Source: CAYVBW01 sp964588685
Lineage (GTDB): Bacteria; Patescibacteriota; Microgenomatia; UBA1400; PJMF01
Length of the DNA stretch: 64,000 bases
Reading direction: 5' to 3'
Assembly: GCA_964588685.1 (NCBI GenBank)
Contig: CAZPQG010000003.1
Coordinates: 1-64,000 of the forward strand
The notes under the pieces were generated by a model. That model searched no databases. It worked only from the letters and a program-made list of their open reading frames with translations, and was not told the origin of the DNA. The position numbers were made by a program, and so were the translations under genes. Each line of letters starts with the position of its first letter. The stretch's first letter is position 1. Positions 52,778 through 61,763 of this stretch are shown piece by piece.

Positions 52778-53794
52778 TTATTTATAAATACCAGGCACAT
52801 CGGTGCCGCATTCAGGGCAGACACCATCTTCTATATAAGATTCAACTAAATAAACGTCACGATCAACCAATAACTTAGAACAATTAGCACAATAGGTGTT
52901 ACTTAAACTTTTATCTTTAATATTACCGGCATAAATATAATTTAAGCCTGCTTCTTTACCTATGCTTCTAGCTTTTTTAATAGTTGAAAGAGGTGTAGCC
53001 TGAACATCATCCATTTTATAGGTTGGATAAAAACGGCTGATATGCCAAGGAATATCCGGACTGATATCAGCTATAAACTCAGCAATTTGTGTTAATTCTT
53101 TTTCGGAATCATTCTGACCGGGAATAATCAAAGTTGTAATTTCCAGCCAAATACCATTTTCATATATTAAGGCAATAGAATCCAACACATTTGACAAATT
53201 TGCTCCACAAATTTTTTTGTAAAAAGTTTTATCAAAAGATTTTAAATCAACATTAACAGCAGCAATAACTTCGCCCATCAGTTTAATTACTTCTGGTGTT
53301 TGGTAGCCGTTGGTGACAAAAATATTTTTAAGATTATTTTCTTGGGCTAAGATAGCTGTATCATAAGCGTATTCAAAAAATATGGTCGGCTCAGTGTAAG
53401 TGTAGGCTATTGATTGACAATTAAAATTTAAAGCATTATCCACAGCTTTCTGAGGTGGTAGATCTTCTCCAATAATTTGGGCTGTTTCGCCTTTAGTAAT
53501 TTGCGAGATTTGCCAATTTTGACAAAAACTACAACGAAAATTACAACCAGCTGAAGCCAGTGAGTATGAATCGCTGCCCGGTAAAAAATGATATAAAGGT
53601 TTTTTTTCAATGGGATCAACATGGTCAGCAATAATTTTACCGTAATTAAGAGTGACCAATTCTCCATCTTGATTCTGTCTGACTCCACACAAACCTCTGT
53701 CATTTTTAGCAATTACGCATCGCTGACGGCATAAATTGCATTGCACCTTTGTGCCTTCTGTTTTTTTCCAAAATCGTGCAGAATGAGGTTTCAT
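52778..53794 (-). CDS. AmmeMemoRadiSam system radical SAM enzyme
   Basis: 338 aa. The N-terminus has CNLCRQRCVIAKNDRGLCGVR, then the radical SAM motif CNFRCSFC (Cys84, 88, 91), YTEPTIFFEYAYD, NGYQTPEV, VNVDLKSFDKTFY and WHISRFYPTYKM, all typical of this PflA-like subfamily. A C-terminal zinc-ribbon-like segment (YCANC ... CPECG) is present. The family co-occurs with AMMECR1 and MEMO1 homologs in bacteria and archaea; its substrate is unknown. The other two partners are 234 nt upstream (54029-55497). Its own promoter region contains an inverted repeat at 53938-53958. Confidence 0.93.
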   Translation of the reverse strand: MKPHSARFWKKTEGTKVQCNLCRQRCVIAKNDRGLCGVRQNQDGELVTLNYGKIIADHVDPIEKKPLYHFLPGSDSYSLASAGCNFRCSFCQNWQISQITKGETAQIIGEDLPPQKAVDNALNFNCQSIAYTYTEPTIFFEYAYDTAILAQENNLKNIFVTNGYQTPEVIKLMGEVIAAVNVDLKSFDKTFYKKICGANLSNVLDSIALIYENGIWLEITTLIIPGQNDSEKELTQIAEFIADISPDIPWHISRFYPTYKMDDVQATPLSTIKKARSIGKEAGLNYIYAGNIKDKSLSNTYCANCSKLLVDRDVYLVESYIEDGVCPECGTDVPGIYK

Positions 53795-53928
53795 AATTAA
53801 GACTTGATTTAATACGCAGCAATAATTATTAACAGCTAAAGTTAAAAACTAATTATTATTAATAAAAAATAACTATTAAAAAATAAATTCAAAAATTGCT
53901 TGTTTTTAACCAATTTACTGCTATTTTG

Positions 53929-53958
53929 ATTATACTTTGTATACATATTAAGTATACA
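53929..53958 (-). promoter_or_regulatory. Promoter with overlapping inverted repeat upstream of the radical SAM gene
   Basis: TGTATAC (53938-53944) and GTATACA (53952-53958) form a 7-bp inverted repeat with a 7-nt spacer. On the minus strand, TATAAT (53929-53934) lies downstream, and the -35 position at 17 nt falls inside the repeat. The arrangement is that of an operator overlapping a promoter; the start codon is 135 nt further on. Confidence 0.4.
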
Positions 53959-54028
53959 TCTATATTAGGAAAAGTTAAACTTATTGTTGCTAAATTTACA
54001 AACTCTAAATCTTTTAAACCTTCAAAAA

Positions 54029-54601
54029 TTATTCTTGATAGACTTCTGCTTCAAATACATATATTTTAGCTTGAGGATTCTGCCAACAAGTCTTTTTTAA
54101 ACCTAATTTATGAGCACATAACATATTCAACAGCTCTTCTCGATCATAGCCGTATTCAACAGCCACCTGCGGTAAAAAAACACCTTTTCTGCCTCTTAAC
54201 TCAATAATTACTCCATGTTTACTAACTTCAAGTTCAGCCGGATCTGCAATTAATTCTGGTTTAGTTAAAATAGAAACTTCAATCTTAATTTGATCAAGCT
54301 CATCCGGCCGTACTGGGTCAAAACGTGGATCCTCTAAAGCAGCTGCCGCCGCCATTTTTTGAAGATTGTGCCACAAAGTTTGTTTTGCCTCGATGACTCC
54401 TATACAGCCCCTCAATTGCTTATTTTTTTTTAACGTCACAAACACACCCAGCTGCTGTTTAAATCTTGGGTGGGTAAAATTGGGTTGGGGTATGCCTAAA
54501 TTACTCACGCTTGCTTCTAAAGATTCACGAGCTAACTGTAAAACTTCTTGCTTAAACTTGCTGTCAGTTCGCGGTTGAAAGTTATTCATTTTTTTTACCA
54601 T
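54029..54601 (-). CDS. AmmeMemoRadiSam system protein A (AMMECR1 homolog)
   Basis: 190 aa. AMMECR1 domain with GVFVTLKKNKQLRGCIGVIEA (the family's LRGCIG motif), MAAAAALEDPRFDPVRPDEL, VSILTKPELI and GVFLPQVAVEYGYDREELL. The conserved Cys of LRGCIG is present. Biochemical activity is unknown. It shares one base with the upstream MEMO1-like gene, so the two are translationally coupled; the radical SAM member lies downstream on the same strand. Confidence 0.93.
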   Translation of the reverse strand: MVKKMNNFQPRTDSKFKQEVLQLARESLEASVSNLGIPQPNFTHPRFKQQLGVFVTLKKNKQLRGCIGVIEAKQTLWHNLQKMAAAAALEDPRFDPVRPDELDQIKIEVSILTKPELIADPAELEVSKHGVIIELRGRKGVFLPQVAVEYGYDREELLNMLCAHKLGLKKTCWQNPQAKIYVFEAEVYQE

Positions 54602-55497
54602 TAAAAACTCTCTTTTTGTTTAAAAAAACCAATGCTAGTATAGCCCACCACTCTTGAATTGTCGCCTGTAACATCTCCGGAGTGTTGATACTTAAAAAGC
54701 TTAGTTTGGCTGCAATTTAAAAGGCGGCTCAACAACAATCCCAGCTTAATTGCGGCCGCACCGCAGGCTCTAGTTTGTAAATTTTTTTCAGGTGCTGTTT
54801 GAGTTAACAACTCTTTAAATTTTTCTAAATTTTGATCAGTTATACTTTTAATCAGCTCTTGATCTACTTTCTCAGCAAGACCGGCAGAAGGATAATGTGA
54901 TAAATCACTGCTGATAATCAAAATACTTTGGTCGTTAAAATTCTGATAAATATCCTGCGCTAAAGCTTGTAGATAACTAAGCTTGAAGGAGCCAATTAAA
55001 ATGGGAACAATTTCAAAGTTAGGCAAAATATATTGTAAAAACGGCAGCTGTACTTCTAAAGAGTGCTCATTCTGATGAACCTCATCATTAATCTGCCAAT
55101 TAGATTTATCAGCTAAATTAGTAATAATCTTCTGAGCGACCGGTGTCTTTCCCAAGGGTGTTTGCCAGCTACTTCGGCTTGACAAACTTGCTAATTTTAA
55201 GAAAACTTGATGAGAATTGCCTAACAAAAAGACCCTGCTTACTAATGTATTTTCTAGATGGGCAAATCCGGCTGCCGCTGTTTGTCCTGAATATAAATAA
55301 CCGGCATGAGGAAGAATTAAAATTCTAGGTCTATTTTTTTTCTTCGCTTTTTCTTGAAAAGCTTTTTCGTTGCCAACTGAGATGGAATCCTTTTTTGTCT
55401 GAGCCAAAAACTTTTCTATTTGCTTAGTCAGTTTTGCTTTGTCACCAGGATAAAATTTACCTGCTGCCATGGGAAATCGGGTAGCTGTTTGCGGCAT
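54601..55497 (-). CDS. AmmeMemoRadiSam system protein B (MEMO1 homolog)
   Basis: 298 aa from the ATG at 55497 (an upstream in-frame ATG at 55545 would overlap the previous gene). Family blocks: PMAAGKFYPGD, LPHAGYLYSGQTAAAGF (His), LLGNSHQV (His), EHSLEVQLPFLQYIL, ISSDLSHYPS (His) and ACGAAAIKLG. MEMO1 resembles class III extradiol dioxygenases and human MEMO1 binds metal; the bacterial role is unknown. Located 25 nt after the subtilisin-like gene and fused end-to-start with the AMMECR1 gene. Confidence 0.93.
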   Translation of the reverse strand: MPQTATRFPMAAGKFYPGDKAKLTKQIEKFLAQTKKDSISVGNEKAFQEKAKKKNRPRILILPHAGYLYSGQTAAAGFAHLENTLVSRVFLLGNSHQVFLKLASLSSRSSWQTPLGKTPVAQKIITNLADKSNWQINDEVHQNEHSLEVQLPFLQYILPNFEIVPILIGSFKLSYLQALAQDIYQNFNDQSILIISSDLSHYPSAGLAEKVDQELIKSITDQNLEKFKELLTQTAPEKNLQTRACGAAAIKLGLLLSRLLNCSQTKLFKYQHSGDVTGDNSRVVGYTSIGFFKQKESF

Positions 55498-55522
55498 AAT
55501 AAGATTATTAACTTTACTAAAC

Positions 55523-57520
55523 TTAAATCTGTCTGAACCAATCAACTACAAAAGACCACCAATTAGTTGTTTCTATGCCTCTGACTCTATCTTTCTCAAT
55601 AACATAATCCGGCACTCGCTCCTGAGTTTCATCCGGAGTAGTAGATTGATTTGGGAGAAAAGAATCATCTTGCTCCGGATCTTGAACAGAATTCGCAGAC
55701 TGCAGCCTGTCAGATTTCGGATTTCTTTGATCAAAGTTGGTTACATAAGGAGTCTCGTCTAGCAGCTCCTCTTCCTCCGGTCTCATCTCTCTTTCGGTAG
55801 GTATGGCTGTCGGCATCCTTTCATAATCCTGCCGTTTTTCTTCAGCCGGTTCTTGTTCAATATCCCGCCGCACATCATCAGCCTCCCCTTGTTCAATTTT
55901 CTCTCTGGCCGGGATTGAAACCGGCTCATCCGCCGGCTTTTCCAAATCTGTTTCTAATTCTTGATTCACTATTAACTCTAACTTAACTTCCGCCTGATTC
56001 TGATATTCATCAACTGCTCTGATTAGCCAAGTGTGAGTACCGTCTTCAACCAAACTAGTATCCCATTGATAAAAATAAGTTTCTGCCAATAGCTCATCGG
56101 GATCAGTCCAGCTTACTTTTTCTTTATTATTTAAAAATAACGTCACTTCATCTAATAAATTTTCATCTTGAACATTAAGTTCAATCACTGCCGTATCTTT
56201 AACTTCAGATCCTTGTTCCGGTGAAATAAATGTGGTGAGTGGAGCTTGTACATCTATACCCAGAGCAGCTGGCTTAGCATACACCAAGCCATACCCATAA
56301 TAGCTGTCTTTGCCGGGCGGTCCCAGATCAATAGCGCTGTCTCTCAACTTTTGTCTAATATTTTCTTGTTCATTAGACATCATTAAAGCAGCAGTGGCTG
56401 AAACGTGAGGCGCGGCCATAGAAGTTCCGGACCATTGGGCATAACCTCCACCGGGAACTGTGGAGTTTATCATTACTCCGGGCGCAACTAATTCAGCTCC
56501 TAAACTGGAAAAACTAGCAAAATTATCACTCTCGTCAGTTGCAGATACTGCTACGACAGAATCATAGCCAGCCGGGTATAAAAGAGAGTCACCATCACTA
56601 TTTCCTGCTGCTGCGGACATAAAAATACCCTGTGCAGCAGCTTCCTGCAATTTTGATTCCAATAATGAGCTGTCATAAGTTGTTCCTAACGAAAAATTAA
56701 TTATAGCCGCATTTTTTTCTATAGCATGATCAATACCTTCAATTAAATCTGATAAGTAGCCGGTGCCGTCAGCTGATAAAACCTTAATAGCATACAAACT
56801 AGCTTGAGGCGAAACTCCAGTTAAACCGACTTCATTTAAATCAGCCGCAATAATACCGGCTACATGCGTACCATGACCGTGGTCATCAAAAGCATCCTGT
56901 GTATTAGTTAATACGTTGTAGCCGCCGGCATATCTATTTACTAAATCCGGATGACTGTAATCAATACCGGTATCAAGCACTGCAACTAATATACCTTCAG
57001 CAGCAGTTGTTTCCCACACTTCGGGAGCTTCAATACGAGCCACACCCCAATCTATATTATTGGAACTAATAAAAACTGGGTAATCAACCTCAATTTCTGT
57101 TATAACTTCAGCTTCAACTAATTCAGTTTGCAGCTTTTCAGTGACTGCTTTATCAGCCTCTACTACTACGCTATTTGCATGCTCTTTGATGACAATGGCA
57201 TCATACTGTTGAGCCAAAGCAGCAACTTCTTGTGTGGTGCGGCCGGGACTAACCGGCAATACTTTTCGCTGTAAATTAGTTTTAGCAGCGACCATTTTTT
57301 CATCAATATCATAAGTCGGAGACTGTTCAGCCATAAAGGTTGTGGCAGTAGTTGAAGTTGTTTCGTGTATTGAATGTCTACCGCTTGGAGAAATAGTTGA
57401 TAATGCTGTAACTATTAACAATAAAGTTAAAACGCCGTATGTTAGCAAAAAAATTCCAAGAGAGACTTTGAGAAAATTATTCTTCTTTAAAGATACTTTA
57501 AATTTCTGCAATAATTGCAT
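55523..57520 (-). CDS. Secreted subtilisin-like serine protease (S8) with Ig-like C-terminal domain
   Basis: 665 aa. An N-terminal membrane helix (about 18-40), an I9-type propeptide-like stretch (about 65-150), then the catalytic domain: AVLDTGIDYSHPDL (Asp), DHGHGTHVAGIIAA (His), AAGNSDG, and GTSMAAPHVSATAALM (Ser). An Ig-like beta domain follows (about 425-520, TTFISPEQGSEVKD), then a Glu/Pro/Arg-rich low-complexity region (about 525-640) and a short Trp-rich tail. Export of the whole protein is likely. It is the first gene of the run with MEMO1 and AMMECR1 homologs, although a functional link is not implied. Confidence 0.93.
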   Translation of the reverse strand: MQLLQKFKVSLKKNNFLKVSLGIFLLTYGVLTLLLIVTALSTISPSGRHSIHETTSTTATTFMAEQSPTYDIDEKMVAAKTNLQRKVLPVSPGRTTQEVAALAQQYDAIVIKEHANSVVVEADKAVTEKLQTELVEAEVITEIEVDYPVFISSNNIDWGVARIEAPEVWETTAAEGILVAVLDTGIDYSHPDLVNRYAGGYNVLTNTQDAFDDHGHGTHVAGIIAADLNEVGLTGVSPQASLYAIKVLSADGTGYLSDLIEGIDHAIEKNAAIINFSLGTTYDSSLLESKLQEAAAQGIFMSAAAGNSDGDSLLYPAGYDSVVAVSATDESDNFASFSSLGAELVAPGVMINSTVPGGGYAQWSGTSMAAPHVSATAALMMSNEQENIRQKLRDSAIDLGPPGKDSYYGYGLVYAKPAALGIDVQAPLTTFISPEQGSEVKDTAVIELNVQDENLLDEVTLFLNNKEKVSWTDPDELLAETYFYQWDTSLVEDGTHTWLIRAVDEYQNQAEVKLELIVNQELETDLEKPADEPVSIPAREKIEQGEADDVRRDIEQEPAEEKRQDYERMPTAIPTEREMRPEEEELLDETPYVTNFDQRNPKSDRLQSANSVQDPEQDDSFLPNQSTTPDETQERVPDYVIEKDRVRGIETTNWWSFVVDWFRQI

Positions 57521-57788
57521 AGAAAAATGATATAAATATTAATTTAAATGTGATATTGTGGATGTTGAGCTATATCTTAACAATAACACAAGATAAGAGA
57601 CGGCTTCAAGCTGGCAATTAATTTTTAGATTTTAAGATTTGTTTGTACAAAATCAACAAAATAAAATGTTGTCAGCAGCTGCAAAAAATCAGCTATAAAA
57701 CATCAGCCGCAACTAAAAATAGATAAAAATGGTCAAAGAAAATAAGTAAATTAATCCCAGTAAACTTATAAAGTAAAATAAAGACGCT

Positions 57789-59135
57789 ATGCCTCAAAAA
57801 TCAATAGATCAATTAGCAAAACAACTCGCACTGGGGAAGCTCTCAGAACAGACAAGAGCTTTTCTCCAAATCTGGAAACTAGCTAAAAAACAAGGCGTGC
57901 AGCCAGCTTCAATTAACAAGCTTTATTTACGCAGAGGAGAAGGAAAAATACCGGCTGATTTTACTGTTCCGGCGATCAATATTAGAGGCATGACTTATGA
58001 TGTAGCGCAAACCATTTTTAAATCAGCCTCAAACCACAAAGTAGGAACTGTTATTTTTGAGCTGGCTCGGTCTGAAATGGGTTACACTAATCAACCGCCT
58101 CATGAATATGCCGGCATTATTTTAGCTGCCGCCATCAAGCAAAATTATCACTATCCGGTCTTTATTCAAGGCGATCATTTTCATTTTCGTCTGCCAAACA
58201 AAAAAACTTTTCAACAAAATTTTCAACAATCTGAAATGGCTGCCATCAAAAAATTATCGCTGGCAGCAATTGACGCCGGTTTTTATAACATTGACATTGA
58301 TGCTTCTACTTTAGTTGATTACAACCAGTCAGAAATTAAAAAGCAGCAAAAAGCAAATTATGCAGCCACGGCTGAGCTGGCAAATTTTATCAGAAAGCAT
58401 CAGCCACAAGAGATACAAATTAGTTTAGGTGGTGAAATAGGCCATATTGGCGGAAAAAACTCAACCAAAGAAGAATTACGGGCCTTTATTCAAGGCTTTG
58501 AGGAAAATTTAACTTTAAAGCAAACAGGCTTGTCAAAAATATCTATTCAAACAGGCACTCATCATGGCGGAGTGGTTTTACCTGACGGCAGCTTAGCAGA
58601 AGTAGCAGTTGATTTTGAAACTATTGCAGCACTCTCTCAAGAAGCAAAAAAACATGGTTTAGGAGGAGTGGTGCAGCATGGAGCTTCTACTTTACCGGAA
58701 GAATATTTTGCCCAATTTCCACAAGCCGGCACTTTAGAAATTCATTTAGCAACAGAGTTTCAAAATATCATTTTTGATCATCCGGCATTTCCCCAAGATT
58801 TATTACAACAGATGCATCAATGGCTGGATCGGGAAAAAGCTAAGCAAAGAAAATCCAATCAAACTGATGAACAATTTTATTATGAATTTAGAAAAACCGC
58901 CTGGGGAGCTTTTAAAGAAGAAATTTGGTATCTCCCTCAATCCGTAAAGCAAGACCTGTTAACAACACTGACAAATAAAATCGACTTCTTATTCAACGCA
59001 CTAAATGTAGTCAACACTAGAAAAATAGTTGATGAGATAGTTCAACCAGTTGTTCCTGATAAAACTAAAGTGCAAGTTAAGAAGGAGCAGCCGGCACTAA
59101 CACCAGCTGATTCAGCCGGTTCAGATCCTGATTAA
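57789..59135 (+). CDS. Class II fructose-bisphosphate aldolase-like protein
   Basis: 448 aa, against about 285-360 for typical class II aldolases. TIM-barrel blocks are recognisable: AINIRGMTYDVAQTIF, FELARSEMGYT, the GDHFHF motif in place of LHLDHG, ISLGGEIGHIGGKN, a histidine in QTGTHHGGVV and VVQHGASTLPEEYF in place of LVLHGGSG. These supply the Asp and His positions for Zn2+ and catalysis. The C-terminal 110 residues (Trp-rich FRKTAWGAFKEEIWYLP then a Lys/Pro tail) are extra. The substrate may be fructose-1,6-bisphosphate or a related sugar phosphate; the motifs are divergent. Confidence 0.75.
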   Translation: MPQKSIDQLAKQLALGKLSEQTRAFLQIWKLAKKQGVQPASINKLYLRRGEGKIPADFTVPAINIRGMTYDVAQTIFKSASNHKVGTVIFELARSEMGYTNQPPHEYAGIILAAAIKQNYHYPVFIQGDHFHFRLPNKKTFQQNFQQSEMAAIKKLSLAAIDAGFYNIDIDASTLVDYNQSEIKKQQKANYAATAELANFIRKHQPQEIQISLGGEIGHIGGKNSTKEELRAFIQGFEENLTLKQTGLSKISIQTGTHHGGVVLPDGSLAEVAVDFETIAALSQEAKKHGLGGVVQHGASTLPEEYFAQFPQAGTLEIHLATEFQNIIFDHPAFPQDLLQQMHQWLDREKAKQRKSNQTDEQFYYEFRKTAWGAFKEEIWYLPQSVKQDLLTTLTNKIDFLFNALNVVNTRKIVDEIVQPVVPDKTKVQVKKEQPALTPADSAGSDPD

Positions 59136-59240
59136 ATTATTAAGCCAATGAGTTGATTTCAACAACAATCTGAGTTAATCAAGGCTCATTTTATTCAATT
59201 TATTCAATCAAGATTAAGACCTGTTCTGGATTAAAATCCG

Positions 59241-59753
59241 CTACTCAATCCATTGCACCTTATCTTCTTCATATTCTTCTGCTGAGTGAGGCGCTTTTTC
59301 TTCGGCCGGATAGCCCAAAGGCATGAGACATAATATCTTTTTATCAGCGGAAATACCCAATAATTCTTGAACATACTCTTCACAACTTTTGCCATTAGAA
59401 GCTTGATTTCCGTGAACATGAGTCCAGCAAGTACCCAATCCTTGATGAGTCGCTTCTAAATAAATATGAGCCGCAGCAATGCTGGCATCTTCCAACCAAT
59501 GATCAAACTCTTCTGACAAGACTACAATCACAGCTTGAGCCTGCTGCACAAATTCACCGCCCGCCTTCATCTCTCCCAACTGTTGAATTAACTCAGGTTT
59601 AGTCACAACCATAAATTTCCAAGCTCGAGTATGTCGAGCGCTGGGTGCATACATTGCTGCCTGCAAAATAGCTTTTATTTTATCTTTAGAAACAGGTTTT
59701 GATTGATAAGCTCGAATACTGCGTCGTTGTTTAATTACGGGAAGTATTTTCAT
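59241..59753 (-). CDS. Nitroreductase family FMN-dependent oxidoreductase
   Basis: 170 aa, the short nitroreductase form. The N-terminal RRSIRAYQSKPVSKDKI binds FMN phosphate; then AMYAPSARHTRAWKFMVV (NxQPWxF-like), GTCWTHVHG and LMPLGYPAEEKAP. Uses NAD(P)H to reduce quinones, nitro compounds or flavins. Physiological substrate unknown. Convergent with the aldolase-like gene. Confidence 0.87.
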   Translation of the reverse strand: MKILPVIKQRRSIRAYQSKPVSKDKIKAILQAAMYAPSARHTRAWKFMVVTKPELIQQLGEMKAGGEFVQQAQAVIVVLSEEFDHWLEDASIAAAHIYLEATHQGLGTCWTHVHGNQASNGKSCEEYVQELLGISADKKILCLMPLGYPAEEKAPHSAEEYEEDKVQWIE

Positions 59754-60137
59754 AATGTAATTCCAATGTTAGCTAATATGATTAGTATTAACAATTTTAT
59801 CTTTTAACCATCAAAAATCAACCATTTATCCTAGGCACATACGTCCTGGACAGATACGTTGAGCTGAATGATCAAGCGCTTAATTAAATAGTTGAACACA
59901 ATTTACAATTCAATAGTGAAATACAATTTACAGCAGCAAAGTAAATAACCAGCTTTGTTTGCTCTAAATTTCATGCCCCCAATAATAATTTAATTTTATA
60001 TAATGAATTAACTTTGCTAATAACAAATTCTAGCGACAAAACTTGACAGCAAAAATTTGTAATAAACAAAAAAGGCTAAGCAGCATAAGACTGCAGTAAA
60101 AAATGCTGAAAAAAAATAAAAATAATTATTTTCAATC
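59754..60137. other. Intergenic region, 384 bases, no gene seen
   Basis: AT-rich spacer between the divergent nitroreductase and guaA genes. It contains a TATAAT (59999-60004) and a TTGACA (60044-60049 region, not spaced for that box), either of which could belong to a guaA promoter. No purine riboswitch pattern, tRNA or ORF is visible. Confidence 0.4.
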
Positions 60138-61661
60138 ATGATTGTCATTCTTGATTTTGGTTCTCAAACCACTCATCTCATTCATAGAAGGATTAAAGCT
60201 TTGGGTGTTGCTGCCCGTATTGCTGATCCCGCTGCATTTAAGCCTAACCAGGTGCCTCAACTAAAAGGTTTAATTCTAAGTGGAGGACCTGCCAGTGTCA
60301 CTGCCGAAAACAGCCCTGATTTTTCTTTTTCTTTATCCCAAATTAATGCACCTGTCCTTGGTATTTGTTATGGCTGGCAGCTAATTGCCAAAAAACTAAA
60401 AGGCGAAGTGACAGCAGCTGAAAAAGAATACGGGCCGGCTCAAATGAAAATTAAAAATAAAAATCTGTTATTTGACGAAATCAATCAGAACAATTTTAAA
60501 GTTTGGATGAGTCATGGAGATCTTGTAAAAAAGATTCCATCAGGCTTTCAATATCTCGCCAGCACTGACGATATAGCTGCAGCAGCCGTTGCCAACAACA
60601 AAAAGCAAATTTACGGCTTGCAATTTCATCCTGAAGTTGAACACACCAAATTCGGCCAGCAAATATTACGTAATTTTATAGAAAAAATTTGCGGCCTTAC
60701 TGTTAGAGAAAAACAGCTGGACGTAAATAAAGTGGTGCAAAAGATAAAAAATCAATTAGCTCATACTGAGGGAAAAATAGTGGCGGCAGTGTCCGGTGGA
60801 GTTGACTCTACAGTGGCCAGTGCCATTGCAGCTAAAGCTGTGGGCAAACGGCTGGTGCCAATTTATTGCGATAACGGTTTAATGCGCTTGCGAACTGACA
60901 AATACGTAAAAAAAGTTTTTAAAGATTATCTGCAAATTAACCCGGTGATCGTTGACTGCCGGGCTGAATTTTTAAAAGCATTACAAGGTGTTATTGATCC
61001 GGAAAAAAAACGAAAAAATGTCGGCAAGCTTTATATTGATATTTTTGAGAGAGAAGCTAAAAAATTAAAAAACGTGCAGTATTTAGTACAAGGCACCATT
61101 TATTCAGATGTCATTGAAAGTAAAGGTTCTAAAAACGCCAGTAAAATTAAAAGTCATCATAATGTTGGCGGTTTACCGGAAAAAATGTCTCTGAAATTAA
61201 TTGAGCCGTTACGTAATTTTTATAAAGATGAAGTGCGGGAACTTGGACGTCAACTTGGACTACCTGATGAAGTAGTAAATTGCCAACCTTTCCCTGGGCC
61301 CGGCCATGCAATTCGCATTATCGGAGAAGTAACTGCAGACAGACTAAAAAAACAACAACAAGCTGATCAAATTGTTATTGATGTTCTCACTGAAACAGGT
61401 TGGTTTAATAAAGTTTTTCAAAGTTTTCCTATTATGACCGGTGTACAAACCACAGCCGTTAAGGGAGATGAGCGTGCCTTTAGTGAGCTGGTGGGTTTAA
61501 GAATATACAACAGCACAGATGTGATGACTGCCGGCTGGACTAGGCTGCCATATGACATTTTGCAAAAAATCTCAAGCAGAATTGTCAACGAAATACCTGA
61601 TGTGTCCAGGGTGGCGTATGATATTACCACTAAACCACCGGCCACTATGGAATGGGAGTAA
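60138..61661 (+). CDS. guaA: GMP synthase (glutamine-hydrolysing)
   Basis: 507 aa. N-terminal class I amidotransferase with VILDFGSQ, the catalytic Cys in LGICYGWQ and the His/Glu in QFHPEVEHT; the ATP-pyrophosphatase PP-loop AAVSGGVDSTVAS; then the C-terminal dimerisation domain with QPFPGPGHAIRIIGEV (usual QPFPGPGLAIR) and the end YDITTKPPATMEWE. Converts XMP to GMP. The His of GPGHAIR replaces the usual Leu. Its presence shows the organism keeps part of purine nucleotide synthesis, whether or not it makes IMP de novo. Confidence 0.96.
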   Translation: MIVILDFGSQTTHLIHRRIKALGVAARIADPAAFKPNQVPQLKGLILSGGPASVTAENSPDFSFSLSQINAPVLGICYGWQLIAKKLKGEVTAAEKEYGPAQMKIKNKNLLFDEINQNNFKVWMSHGDLVKKIPSGFQYLASTDDIAAAAVANNKKQIYGLQFHPEVEHTKFGQQILRNFIEKICGLTVREKQLDVNKVVQKIKNQLAHTEGKIVAAVSGGVDSTVASAIAAKAVGKRLVPIYCDNGLMRLRTDKYVKKVFKDYLQINPVIVDCRAEFLKALQGVIDPEKKRKNVGKLYIDIFEREAKKLKNVQYLVQGTIYSDVIESKGSKNASKIKSHHNVGGLPEKMSLKLIEPLRNFYKDEVRELGRQLGLPDEVVNCQPFPGPGHAIRIIGEVTADRLKKQQQADQIVIDVLTETGWFNKVFQSFPIMTGVQTTAVKGDERAFSELVGLRIYNSTDVMTAGWTRLPYDILQKISSRIVNEIPDVSRVAYDITTKPPATMEWE

Positions 61662-61763
61662 TTTTTGACTTTAGTGCCACTAAGAGTTAATAGTTAAAGC
61701 TTAATTTTAAGAGTTAATTTAATCATTAAAACAACGGAGCATATTTAAAAATTGTTTACAATT

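Noticed and set aside
59754..60137. Purine riboswitch before guaA
   Set aside because: The conserved three-way-junction and loop sequences of purine riboswitches are absent.
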